From positions 248,001 through 312,000 of the forward strand of contig NZ_CADFEB010000007.1 of NCBI RefSeq assembly GCF_902833085.1: a stretch of 64,000 nucleotides of DNA, given 5' to 3'. The notes under the pieces were generated by a model. That model was not told where the DNA came from. It searched no databases and saw only the letters and a program-made list of their open reading frames with translations. Source of the stretch: Burkholderia ubonensis. GTDB lineage: Bacteria > Pseudomonadota > Gammaproteobacteria > Burkholderiales > Burkholderiaceae. Shown here piece by piece: positions 7,338 through 14,969 of this stretch. Positions within the stretch are counted from its first letter, which is position 1, and every line of letters begins with the position of its first letter. A program made the position numbers and the translations under genes.

Positions 7338-9215
7338 TCATTGCGGGTGCTGCTCCGGCGTGCGCACGTAGACGCGCAGCATCTCGTTGTCGTCGCCCGG
7401 CCGGGCGCCCGTCCAGAACAGCTTCCATTCGCTGCCCGGCGACGGATCGACTGCACGCACGCCCTGGACGATCATCCACGTGCAGCGCGTCGCCGCCGGG
7501 TCGGAGACGGGCCGGTGCAGGATGCCGGAGAAGTAGTAGAGCATCGGCGCTTCCGACTCGCCGAGCCCGTTCAGGCTCGCCATGCAGTCGCCGTCGTTCC
7601 ATTCGAGCGCGAGGTGCGCGTTCAGGTCTTCGTACACCGAACGGTAGCTTTTCGCGACATCGAGCCACGGCAGCAGCAGCGTATAGACGAGGCCCCACGC
7701 GACGATCGCGCCCGACGCCCACGACAGTGCGCCGCGCCAGCGGCCCATCGTGCGCAGCGTCGGCAGCAGCCAGAGCCAGCCGACCGTCAGCGCGAGCGCG
7801 CCGAGCACGAGGCCCGGTTCGATCGGCATCGTCCAGTCGAGCGGCAGCCAGCGGCCGAGCGGCGCGAGGCGTTCGCGCGACGCGGCCGGATCGGCCATCA
7901 CCGACCAGATCGTCCATGCGAGCACCGCGATGCTGCCGAACAGCGCGCGGCTCAGGTAATCCCACGCGACGTGCAGCTTTTGCGGCAGGCGGTCGATCGC
8001 CTGCGCGGCGACCAGCGCGAGCGGCGCGAAGAACGGCAGGATGTAGAGCTGGCGCGACGTCGCGGACACTTCCAGCACCGTCAGCCCGACGCCGGCGAAC
8101 ACGACCGGCAGCGCGATGCGCGGCGCGCGCCAGTCGCGCCATGCGCCGCGTGCGAACGCGACGATCGCGAGCGGCGTGACCGGGATGCCGACGGTCAGGA
8201 ACGCGCGCAGGATGAACAGCGGCTTGTCGTTTTCCGCGCCGAGCTGCGGCACCGAGAAGCCGAAGAAGCGGCCGACGTTGTTGTCCCAGAACCAGGTGAG
8301 GAAGAGCGTCTCGGAGCGCAGGAACAGCGCGGTCGGCCAGATGCTCGCGAACGGCGCGAACACCAGCGCGGCGATGCCGAGCGCGCGCGCGAACGCGCGG
8401 GTGCGGCATTCGGGATAGAGCGCCAGCACGGCGGTCAGCGTGGCGCCGAACACCAGCGGCACGAACAGCCCCTTCGCCATCAGCGCGACGCCGACGCCCG
8501 CGCCGAACATCGGGGCGGCCCAGCGGTTGCCGGGCCCGACCGGCAGGCCGAGCTGCGCGTGCCGCGCGCGGGCGAGGTGCTGCATCACGAGTTCAAGCAG
8601 GCCGCAAAACGCGATTGCCGTGCCGGCGAACAACGCGACGTCCGTCATCATGTCATGCACGTGCTTGACGACGACGAGGCTGCTCGCGCACAGCGCGACG
8701 GGCCCGATCACCTTCAGGTCGAACCAGCTGGCCGCGCCGCTCGCGACGCGCGCCGCGCGCGCGGTGAAGCCGAACGCGAGCGCTGCGAACAGCGCGCTCG
8801 CGAGCCGTGCCGCGTCGTGCAGCGGCAGCACGCGCTGCAGCAGCCATGCGAGGCTCGTTGCGACCCATGCGTAGAGCGGCGGCTTTTCCATGAACGGCGC
8901 GCCGGCATTGGTCGGCACGACGAGGTCGCCGGTCTCGAGCATGTGCTGGATGATGCCGAACGTGTAGGTTTCGTCCTGCTTCCACGGATCATGGCCGAGC
9001 ACGCCGGGCAGCATGTACGCGCAGAACACGGCGGCAACCAGCAGCCACGCGCGCCAGCCGACCCGTGCGACATGGCTGCGCGCGGGCGCCGTCGCGGCGG
9101 ATGCGCGGCCGACGTGGACGGGGCCGGAGAGGTCGGTTTCGGCGGATGAGAGGACGTGCTGAGCCGAGGCGGGCACGGACGTGCGCCGCCGGCTGGATGC
9201 TGCGGATCCCTGCAT
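7338..9215 (-). CDS. GT39 (ArnT/PMT-like) membrane glycosyltransferase
   Basis: About 625 residues. After a 50-residue polar N terminus come about a dozen hydrophobic segments. The first periplasmic loop has the catalytic-type acidic motif DPWKQDETYTFGIIQHMLETGD, and PFMEKPPLYAWV follows, as in ArnT and GT39 enzymes. These transfer sugars from polyprenyl phosphate carriers in the periplasm, for example onto lipid A or proteins. The acceptor here is unknown. ATG 9215 is chosen; an ATG at 9248 is also in frame. The C-terminal soluble domain (about residues 500-625) is shorter than in classical ArnT. The gene is monocistronic, with an AT-rich promoter region upstream. Confidence 0.85.
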   Translation of the reverse strand: MQGSAASSRRRTSVPASAQHVLSSAETDLSGPVHVGRASAATAPARSHVARVGWRAWLLVAAVFCAYMLPGVLGHDPWKQDETYTFGIIQHMLETGDLVVPTNAGAPFMEKPPLYAWVATSLAWLLQRVLPLHDAARLASALFAALAFGFTARAARVASGAASWFDLKVIGPVALCASSLVVVKHVHDMMTDVALFAGTAIAFCGLLELVMQHLARARHAQLGLPVGPGNRWAAPMFGAGVGVALMAKGLFVPLVFGATLTAVLALYPECRTRAFARALGIAALVFAPFASIWPTALFLRSETLFLTWFWDNNVGRFFGFSVPQLGAENDKPLFILRAFLTVGIPVTPLAIVAFARGAWRDWRAPRIALPVVFAGVGLTVLEVSATSRQLYILPFFAPLALVAAQAIDRLPQKLHVAWDYLSRALFGSIAVLAWTIWSVMADPAASRERLAPLGRWLPLDWTMPIEPGLVLGALALTVGWLWLLPTLRTMGRWRGALSWASGAIVAWGLVYTLLLPWLDVAKSYRSVYEDLNAHLALEWNDGDCMASLNGLGESEAPMLYYFSGILHRPVSDPAATRCTWMIVQGVRAVDPSPGSEWKLFWTGARPGDDNEMLRVYVRTPEQHPQ

Positions 9216-9335
9216 GGAAAAATCTCTGGTCGAGCCGCCCGGCGGCATGGGCCCGGGGCAATGGAGGCCGCGCGTCGGCGGCGACGGACAGGCGGCGCCG
9301 CCGGCTGTCGAATTGCCTGCTAGTAGACCACGAAA

Positions 9336-9352
9336 TTGTTACGGATGTTTAC
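9336..9352 (-). promoter_or_regulatory. Tandem GTAA(A)CA repeats upstream of the GT39 gene
   Basis: On the minus strand, GTAAACA and GTAACAA lie 10 bp apart (GTAAACA-TCC-GTAACAA) in an AT-rich patch in an otherwise GC-rich gap. The spacing suits an OmpR/PhoB-type dimer site. The regulator is unknown. Confidence 0.25.
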
Positions 9353-9442
9353 ACAATCTGTTGCGGAATTGTGGAGTTTTGTAGCGATGTAAGGCGCGGC
9401 AAGGGGGAAGGGGAGGGTGCGACATTCGGTCGCAGCGGCGGG

Positions 9443-10204
9443 CTATCGGCCGCCGCCGACGTCGAGGAGGGCGCCGGTCGTATACGACGCGGCATCGCCG
9501 AGCAGCCAGACGATCGCCTCGGCGACCTCCTGCGGTTCGCCTGCGCGGCCGAGCGGCGTCTGCGCGCCGAGGCGGCCGGCGCGGCCCGGCTGGCCGCCGC
9601 TCGCGTGGATCTCGGTTTCGATCAGACCCGGCCGCACGGCGTTCACGCGCACGCCGTGCGGCCCGAGTTCCTTCGCGAGGCCGATCGTCAGCGCATCGAC
9701 CGCGCCCTTCGACCCCGCATAGTCGACGTATTCGTTCGGCGAGCCGAGCCGGGCCGCGATCGACGACACGTTGACGATCGCGCCGCCGCGGCCGCCGCGA
9801 TCGGTCGACAGCCTGCGCGCGGCCTCGCGCGCGCACAGATACGCGCCGAGCACGTTGGTGTCGAACACCCGCTTCAGCCGTTCGACCGGCATGTCGGCGA
9901 GCGGCAGCGAAGGCGCGACGATGCCGGCGTTGTTGACGAGCCCGTCGAGCCGGCCGAGCGTCGCGACGACGGTGTCGAACATCGCGACGACGTCCGCTTC
10001 GCTCGATACGTCGCCGGCCACGACGCACGCGCGGCCGCCCGCGTCGCGCACGGCGGCCGCGGTCGCGTCGGCCGCCGCCGCGTCGCGCGCATAGTTGATG
10101 CCGACGTCCCAGCCGCGCGCCGCCGCGAGCACGGCGCATGCGCGGCCGATGCCGCGGCTCGCGCCGGTGATCAGGACGACTTTGCGTTCGGACGGTTCGG
10201 TCAT
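9443..10204 (-). CDS. SDR-family oxidoreductase
   Basis: 253 residues, a classical short-chain dehydrogenase/reductase. The Rossmann signature TGASRGIG is near residue 13, the structural motif LVNNAGIV near residue 90, catalytic Ser in NVSSIA, and YxxxK in YAGSK near residue 160. NAD(P)H-dependent oxidation or reduction of an unidentified alcohol/ketone is expected. ATG 10204 is preferred because GGAG lies 8 nt upstream; a GTG at 10219 is in frame. It follows the LOG gene directly and is the third gene of a TetR-LOG-SDR operon. Confidence 0.88.
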   Translation of the reverse strand: MTEPSERKVVLITGASRGIGRACAVLAAARGWDVGINYARDAAAADATAAAVRDAGGRACVVAGDVSSEADVVAMFDTVVATLGRLDGLVNNAGIVAPSLPLADMPVERLKRVFDTNVLGAYLCAREAARRLSTDRGGRGGAIVNVSSIAARLGSPNEYVDYAGSKGAVDALTIGLAKELGPHGVRVNAVRPGLIETEIHASGGQPGRAGRLGAQTPLGRAGEPQEVAEAIVWLLGDAASYTTGALLDVGGGR

Positions 10205-10220
10205 CGCACGCGGCTCCACG

Positions 10221-10802
10221 TCATTCGGTTTCGTCGGGCGCCCACTTGTCGCGCGTGGGCGGCCGGTAGCCGCGCAGCTGCCCGATCAGCGCGGCCGGAT
10301 CGGCGTCGATGCACAGCGTGTCGAAATAGGCGGGCCGCATGAAGCCTTCGTCGACCGTATGCCGGAGCAGCGCGATCAGCGGATCGTAGAACGCGTCGAT
10401 GTTGTAGAGCGCGACGGGCTTGCGGTGATAGCCGAGCTGCGCCCACGTGTAGACCTCGAAGAATTCCTCTAGCGTGCCGGCGCCGCCGGGCATCGCGACG
10501 AACCCGTCGGCGAGGTCGGCCATCATCTTCTTGCGGTGATGCATGTCCGGCACCACGTGCAGCTCCGACAGGCCGGTGTGGCCGACTTCCTTGTCGACGA
10601 GCAGCTCGGGGATTACGCCGACCGCGCGGCCGCCGGCCGCCATCACTTCGTCGGCGATCGTGCCCATCAGCCCGACGCGGCCGCCGCCGTAGACGAGCGT
10701 GAGGCCGGCATCGACGAGCGCGCGGCCGAACGCGCGCGCGGCTTCCGCATAGACGGGCCGCACGCCGGGCGACGACCCGCAGTACACGCATACGGCCTTC
10801 AT
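10221..10802 (-). CDS. LOG-family cytokinin riboside 5'-monophosphate phosphoribohydrolase
   Basis: 193 residues. LOG proteins hydrolyse nucleoside 5'-monophosphates, releasing the base, and were first known for cytokinin activation. The family signature PGGAGTLEE (PGGxGTxxE) is present near residue 92, with VYGGGRVGLMG upstream and the start VCVYCGSSPG. Length and motifs match genuine LOG enzymes rather than the lysine decarboxylase-labelled paralogues. The ATG (10800-10802) overlaps the TetR stop by four bases, so the pair is co-translated. Whether the substrate is a cytokinin or a housekeeping nucleotide cannot be told. Confidence 0.9.
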   Translation of the reverse strand: MKAVCVYCGSSPGVRPVYAEAARAFGRALVDAGLTLVYGGGRVGLMGTIADEVMAAGGRAVGVIPELLVDKEVGHTGLSELHVVPDMHHRKKMMADLADGFVAMPGGAGTLEEFFEVYTWAQLGYHRKPVALYNIDAFYDPLIALLRHTVDEGFMRPAYFDTLCIDADPAALIGQLRGYRPPTRDKWAPDETE

Positions 10803-11539
10803 TGCTTCGCGTCCTTGACGAGGGCCGGCCCGCCGGCGCGCGGCGAACCGTCGCGCGGCGGCAGGTAGTCGGCGAATTCGCGCTTGGGCAGCTTGCCGGA
10901 CACGAGATCGTCGAACAGCTGCCGCGAGCGGCCGCGCAGGTACGGCGCCATCACGGAGATCACGTGCATGCTGACCTGGTGCAGCTCCTCGCGGATCGCG
11001 TCCTGGTCGTTGTACTTGCGCGGGTGCATCACGTACTGGTACGACAGCCAGTAGGTCGAGATCACGGCCATGTTGGTCGCGATCACCGCGATCTCGGCGG
11101 GCGTCGCGACCATCTCGGCATCCGACACGAGCAGTTCGCACATCTCGCGCGCGAAGCGCACCTTGTGGCTGATGATCTGCTTGAAGTGCGTCTCCAGCGT
11201 GCGGTTGCGCGCGAGCAGGTCGTTGAGGTCGCGATACAAAAAACGGTAGGTCCACATGAAGTCGGCCATGTACTGCAGGTACGACCATGTTTCGTCGATC
11301 GTCGGACGGTGATCTTCGGGGAAGCGCAGGCGCTTTTCGATCGCCTGCTCGAACTGCGCGAAGATGCTGTTGATGATGTCGTCCTTGTTGCGGAAATGGT
11401 AGTAGAGGTTGCCTGGGCTGATTTCCATTTCCTCGGCGATCGTCGTGGTGGTGACGTTCGGTTCGCCGATCTCGTTGAAGAGTTTCAACGACAGCTCGAG
11501 AATCCGTTCGCGGGTGCGGCGGGGAGGTTTCGCTTCCAT
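10799..11539 (-). CDS. TetR/AcrR family transcriptional regulator
   Basis: 246 residues. The N-terminal helix-turn-helix domain (about residues 8-55) is typical: RERILELSLKLFNEIGEPNVTTTTIAEEMEISPG followed by LYYHFRNKDDI. The C-terminal ligand domain contains several Trp/Tyr-rich helices (ETWSYLQYMADFMWTYRFLYRDL), the layout seen in the TetR subgroup with a PF13972-like C-terminal region. It heads the operon with LOG and SDR genes. Two inverted repeats sharing GTCCGG lie between its TATAAT box and its ATG, so autoregulation is plausible. The ligand is unknown. Confidence 0.92.
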   Translation of the reverse strand: MEAKPPRRTRERILELSLKLFNEIGEPNVTTTTIAEEMEISPGNLYYHFRNKDDIINSIFAQFEQAIEKRLRFPEDHRPTIDETWSYLQYMADFMWTYRFLYRDLNDLLARNRTLETHFKQIISHKVRFAREMCELLVSDAEMVATPAEIAVIATNMAVISTYWLSYQYVMHPRKYNDQDAIREELHQVSMHVISVMAPYLRGRSRQLFDDLVSGKLPKREFADYLPPRDGSPRAGGPALVKDAKQ

Positions 11540-11542
11540 GTC

Positions 11543-11565
11543 GTCCGGCCCTGTGTATGCCGGAC
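11543..11565. promoter_or_regulatory. Inverted repeat just before the TetR start, candidate operator
   Basis: GTCCGGC and GCCGGAC (7 of 7 matched) are separated by 9 nt, ending 4 nt before the TetR ATG. The arrangement and its place over the ribosome-binding region fit a TetR autoregulatory site. Confidence 0.4.
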
Positions 11566-11593
11566 TGGCGGGCGCTGCAATCGATGCTGCGTG

Positions 11594-11639
11594 AATCGTC
11601 CGGCGCGGGTTACTGTTCTATGTCTGGCGGACGATTATA
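11594..11639 (-). promoter_or_regulatory. TetR promoter region with second inverted repeat
   Basis: A TATAAT box on the minus strand (11634-11639) overlaps one arm of a 9-bp perfect inverted repeat, AATCGTCCG (11594-11602) and CGGACGATT (11628-11636). The GTCCG core is shared with the repeat at 11543-11565. The -35 match is weak. Confidence 0.4.
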
Positions 11640-11726
11640 AACCGGGGTTTCGCCGGTCCGGTGCATTTCGTGATCCGGAGGGTCTGCGCGGCGTTGTTGC
11701 GCCGCGGCACTGCTGCGCGCCGGCCG

Positions 11727-12287
11727 CTAGAAGCCGAGCCAGCGCGCGACGACCGGGCCGAGCACGAAGCCCCACGTCGTCACGCACGCGAACAGCGCAA
11801 CCGTGACGGCCGCGCTGCCGAGGTCCTTCGCGCGCTTCGACAGTTCGTGGCGCTCGAGCGAGATGCGGTCGATCGCCGCTTCGACGCTCGAGTTCAGCAG
11901 CTCGACGATCAGCACCAGCAGCACCGACGCGATCAGGAGCGCGCGCGATGCGGCGGGCACCGGCGCGAATGCGCCGATGGGCAGCATCAGCGCGGCGAGC
12001 GTCAGCTCCTGGCGGAACGCGCTTTCCTCGCGGATCGCGACCCGGAAACCGTTCAGCGAATGCTTGAGCGCGTACCACGCGCGCGTGAGGCCGCGGTTGC
12101 GCTTGTACGGATTCGGCGGCAGCGGCGCGAGCGGATCGTCGGTGCCGAGCGGTTCGTGCGCTGCCGCGTCGGCATGCGGCTCGCCGCCCGACGGATCGCC
12201 GCCCGACGGTTCATCCTCGTCGAACGGCCGGTGCCGTTGCGGTGGCGCGGGCGGTGGGGGAATCTGGTCGTGCGGGTCTCGTTTCAA
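11727..12287 (-). CDS. dgkA: Diacylglycerol kinase DgkA with N-terminal extension
   Basis: 186 residues from a TTG that overlaps the glycosyltransferase stop (TTGA at 12284-12287). The C-terminal 120 residues are the three-helix membrane kinase: FRVAIREESAFRQELTLAALML, LIVELLNSSVEAAIDRISLERHELSKRAKDLGSAAV and a last helix VTVALFACVTTWGFVL, covering the active-site Glu/Asn/Asp residues known from E. coli DgkA. It phosphorylates diacylglycerol to phosphatidic acid. The first about 65 residues are Pro/Asp/Gly-rich and probably disordered, absent from E. coli DgkA (about 122 residues). No ATG exists before the kinase domain, so the start is uncertain. It is last in the operon with the PlcP-like and Agt-like genes. 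Confidence 0.85.
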   Translation of the reverse strand: MKRDPHDQIPPPPAPPQRHRPFDEDEPSGGDPSGGEPHADAAAHEPLGTDDPLAPLPPNPYKRNRGLTRAWYALKHSLNGFRVAIREESAFRQELTLAALMLPIGAFAPVPAASRALLIASVLLVLIVELLNSSVEAAIDRISLERHELSKRAKDLGSAAVTVALFACVTTWGFVLGPVVARWLGF

Positions 12288-13318
12288 ACTGCAGCACCTT
12301 CGGTGGTCGTGTATACGTCCTTCGGCAGCGGTTTCAGATGCGACGCGAACTGCTCGGACGCGGCGCGCCACGAGAAGCGCTCCGCCCACTCGCGGGCGGT
12401 CGCGCGCTCGATCTTCAGCGCTTCGAGGCAGGCTTCCTGCAGGTCCTCGTGCATCGCGCCCGCGTTGCCGCCGCCGAGCACGTCGATCGGGCCGGTGACC
12501 GGGTAGGCCGCGACCGGCGTGCCGCATGCGAGCGCCTCGAGCAGCACGAGCCCGAAGGTGTCGGTGCGGCTCGGGAACACGAACACGTCCGCGGCCGCGT
12601 AGACCTTCGCGAGCTCGGCCTGCGACAGCACGCCGAGGTAGTTCGCCTCCGGATAGCGCGACTTCAGTTCCGCGAGCGCAGGGCCTTCGCCCGCGACCCA
12701 CTTCGAGCCGGGCAGGTCGAGCCGCAGGAACGCTTCGACGTTCTTCTCGATCGCGACGCGGCCGACGTACAGGAAGATCGGCCGGGCGGTGTTGAGGACC
12801 TTGGACTCCATGGGCCGGAAGATATCGAGATCCACGCCGCGTGTCCACAGGACGACGTTCGTGAAGCCGTACTGCTCGAGGTCGTGCTTGACGACCGGCG
12901 TCGGCGCCATCACCGCGAGCGACGGCGCGTGGAACCAGTGCAGGAAGCGGTAGGTCGCGGCCAGCGGGATGCCGAAGCGCGCCTGCACGTATTCCGGGAA
13001 GCGCGTGTGATACGCGGTCGTGAACGGCAGCTTGCGCGCGCGCGCATAGCGGCGCGCGGCGAGGCCGAGCGGCCCCTCGGTCGCGATGTGCAGCGCGTCG
13101 GGCGCGAACGCGTCGATCCGCGCGCGCAGCTTGCGGTACGGCAGGATCGACAGGCGGATTTCCGGATAGGTCGGGCAGGGCACCGTGCGGAATTCGAGCG
13201 GCGTCAGCAGTTCGACGCGGTGGCCGAGGGCCGTGAGTTCGCGGGACGTGCTCTTCAGCGTGCGCACGACGCCGTTGACCTGCGGTTCCCACGCGTCGGT
13301 GACGATCATGATCTTCAT
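12284..13318 (-). CDS. GT4 glycosyltransferase, Agt-like (candidate glycolipid synthase)
   Basis: 344 residues, two Rossmann-like domains of the GT-B fold. The start MKIMIVTDAWEPQVNGVVRTL and the segments FRTVPCPTYPEIRLSILPYRKL, HIATEGPLGLAARRYARARKLPFTTAYHTRFPEYVQARFG and FLYVGRVAIEKN are the pattern of MgtA/Agt-type GT4 enzymes. The catalytic acidic motif is SRTDTFGLVLLEALACGTP (E-x7-E). As recalled from the literature, Agt enzymes of Mesorhizobium and Agrobacterium glycosylate diacylglycerol during phosphate starvation and sit next to plcP; here a PlcP-like gene is immediately upstream. Alternative: a mannosyltransferase of another glycolipid. Sugar donor and product are unverified. Confidence 0.85.
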   Translation of the reverse strand: MKIMIVTDAWEPQVNGVVRTLKSTSRELTALGHRVELLTPLEFRTVPCPTYPEIRLSILPYRKLRARIDAFAPDALHIATEGPLGLAARRYARARKLPFTTAYHTRFPEYVQARFGIPLAATYRFLHWFHAPSLAVMAPTPVVKHDLEQYGFTNVVLWTRGVDLDIFRPMESKVLNTARPIFLYVGRVAIEKNVEAFLRLDLPGSKWVAGEGPALAELKSRYPEANYLGVLSQAELAKVYAAADVFVFPSRTDTFGLVLLEALACGTPVAAYPVTGPIDVLGGGNAGAMHEDLQEACLEALKIERATAREWAERFSWRAASEQFASHLKPLPKDVYTTTEGAAV

Positions 13319-13363
13319 CGCGGCATGTGTCCTGTAAGTGAGTGCCGGGGAGGGGGCGGGGCG

Positions 13364-14299
13364 TCAGGCCGTAGCCTTGGTCTTGCGCGAGACGGCCGCG
13401 GACGGCGTGCGCATCGCCGTCCAGTAGACGACCTTGAGCTCGCCTTCCATCGTTTCGACGAGCGCGGACAGGCTTTCGACCCAATCGCCGTCGTTGCAGT
13501 ACAGCACGCCGTCGATGTCGCGGATCTCCGCCTTGTGGATGTGGCCGCAGACGACGCCGTCGCAGCCGCGCCGGCGCGCTTCGTCGGTCATCACGGTCTC
13601 GAACTGCGAGATGAAGTTGACCGCGTTCTTCACCTGGTGCTTCAGGTACTGCGACAGCGACCAGTACTGGAAGCCGAGCCGGCTGCGGATCCGGTTGAAC
13701 CAGCGGTTCAGCACGAGGATCAGCGTGTAGAGCGTGTCGCCGAGGTACGCGAGCCATTTCGCGTGCTGGATCACGCCGTCGAACAGGTCGCCGTGCACGA
13801 TCCACAAACGTTTGCCCGACAGCGTCGTATGGAACGCCTCGCCGCGCACCTGGATGTCGCCGAACGCGAGGTCGCAGAACTGCCGCGCGCCTTCGTCGTG
13901 GTTGCCCGGGATGTAGACGACCTGCGTGCCCTTGCGGGCCTTGCGCAGGATCTTCTGCACGACGTCGTTGTGCGCCTGCGGCCAGTACCAGCCTTTTTTC
14001 AGCTGCCAGCCGTCGATGATGTCGCCGACGAGGTACAGGTATTCCGAATCGTTGTGGCGCAGGAAATCGAGCAGGTACGTGGCCTGGCAGCCGCTCGAGC
14101 CGAGATGGATGTCGGACAGCCAGATGGTGCGGTAGCGATGCGCGGACGGCTCGTGATCGTCGCGCTGCGTGGCGGACGCGTCGGGCGGTTCATGTGTCGA
14201 GAGGGCGTCGGCCGCGGCCGAGCCGGACAGGAAGGCGGTGGCGGCGCGGGCGCCGAGGGGGTGACGAAACAGGGAGGTCGCGGACGGTTTCTGGCCCAT
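13364..14299 (-). CDS. Calcineurin-like metallophosphoesterase, PlcP-like (LpxH superfamily)
   Basis: 311 residues. The di-metal phosphoesterase motifs are complete: D63-I-H65 (SDIHLG), VGD93-II-D96-GW, GNHDE with N133/H134, WIVHGDLFD, and CGHIHKAEI. The segment WPQAHNDVVQKILRKARKGT and KNAVNFISQFETV, plus GDWVES near the end, match PlcP-type phospholipase C (COG2908) better than canonical LpxH, whose motif reads GNRD. PlcP hydrolyses phospholipids to diacylglycerol in phosphate-starved cells. Automatic annotation would probably call it UDP-2,3-diacylglucosamine diphosphatase. The first 55 residues are a polar extension with no alternative ATG. It is the first gene of the three-gene operon, and a PHO-box-like repeat lies 47 bp upstream. 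Confidence 0.85.
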   Translation of the reverse strand: MGQKPSATSLFRHPLGARAATAFLSGSAAADALSTHEPPDASATQRDDHEPSAHRYRTIWLSDIHLGSSGCQATYLLDFLRHNDSEYLYLVGDIIDGWQLKKGWYWPQAHNDVVQKILRKARKGTQVVYIPGNHDEGARQFCDLAFGDIQVRGEAFHTTLSGKRLWIVHGDLFDGVIQHAKWLAYLGDTLYTLILVLNRWFNRIRSRLGFQYWSLSQYLKHQVKNAVNFISQFETVMTDEARRRGCDGVVCGHIHKAEIRDIDGVLYCNDGDWVESLSALVETMEGELKVVYWTAMRTPSAAVSRKTKATA

Positions 14300-14345
14300 G
14301 CATGACTCGCGCCGGTTGACATTACCGGCATTGCGCCATGCGGGC

Positions 14346-14363
14346 GTGACTGTGACGTGACAG
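14346..14363 (-). promoter_or_regulatory. Candidate PHO box (PhoB site) upstream of the PlcP-like gene
   Basis: On the minus strand, CTGTCAC-GTCA-CAGTCAC forms two 7-mers in direct orientation with 11-bp phasing. This is the architecture of the PhoB consensus (CTGTCAT, N4, CTGTCAT/C), with 6 of 7 positions conserved in each half. A weak -10 (CGCAAT) begins 10 nt downstream, the usual PHO-promoter spacing. The same bases also form an 8-bp inverted repeat (14346-14353 and 14360-14367), so a different regulator is possible. Confidence 0.5.
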
Positions 14364-14418
14364 TCACAAGACGTTCTTATTACGGCGCGCAGGCGCCGTT
14401 CAGGGGTGAATTTTCGAG

Positions 14419-14436
14419 CGCCGCGCGAACGCGGCG
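14419..14436 (-). terminator. UUCG-capped hairpin after the RDD gene
   Basis: On the minus strand, CGCCGCG-TTCG-CGCGGCG, a 7-bp perfect stem with a stable UUCG loop, begins 26 nt after the RDD stop. It is followed by CTCGAAAATT rather than a U-tract, so it may be a weak terminator or a 3'-end stabiliser. Confidence 0.4.
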
Positions 14437-14462
14437 GGGCGGCCCGTCCGGGGCGGTGACGG

Positions 14463-14963
14463 TCAGCGCGGCAGCGCGACGACGCGGGTGCGCGCGAGCC
14501 GGTCGTGCGGGAACTGGCGGTCCGGATGCAGCCGCGCCGCGCCGGCCCACACGGCGATCCACGCGCCGGCGAGCGCGAGCGTGACGGGCACGGACAGGCC
14601 GAGGAGCGGGTGCAGCGCGAGCGGCGGCAGGAACCACAGCCAGCCGAGCGCGTAGCGAACGAGCGCGTGGCCGGCGCTCAGCGGCCGGCCGCTCGCCGAT
14701 TCGATCTTCAGGCGCCAGGTTTTCATCGGCAGCGTCTGGCCGCCGTGCGTCCAGAACCAGACGAAATACGCGCCGACGACGAGCGCGATCCACGCGGCGA
14801 GCAGGTTGTGATGGACGAGGCCGTTGCGCTGCTGCGTCGCGAGCGCGAACGCGAGGCCCGCGAAGAACACGATCCCGAACAGCAGGACGCCTTCGTAGAG
14901 CAGCGCGGCGAGACGCCGCCGGACGGACGGCGGGGTGGCCGGAGGCGGGCTCGTGCGCGGCAC
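14463..14963 (-). CDS. RDD family membrane protein
   Basis: 166 residues with the RDD pattern: an early Arg-Arg/Asp-type charged stretch (SVRRRLAALLYEGVLLFGIVFFAGLAF), a helix ending in YFVWFWTHGGQTLPMKTWRLKIES, and a third helix (RYALGWLWFLPPLALHPLLGLS). Three transmembrane helices are predicted in the inner membrane. The canonical Asp of the first helix is replaced by Glu (YEG). Some RDD proteins act as Na+/H+ antiporters, but the function of this branch is unknown. It is the last gene of the sigma-DUF3619-DUF3106-RDD group, 6 bp after DUF3106. Confidence 0.8.
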   Translation of the reverse strand: MPRTSPPPATPPSVRRRLAALLYEGVLLFGIVFFAGLAFALATQQRNGLVHHNLLAAWIALVVGAYFVWFWTHGGQTLPMKTWRLKIESASGRPLSAGHALVRYALGWLWFLPPLALHPLLGLSVPVTLALAGAWIAVWAGAARLHPDRQFPHDRLARTRVVALPR

Positions 14964-14969
14964 GGCCGC

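Noticed and set aside
13364..14299. Calling the phosphoesterase LpxH outright
   Set aside because: GNHDE and the helical segments match PlcP-type sequences better; lipid A role cannot be shown from this window.
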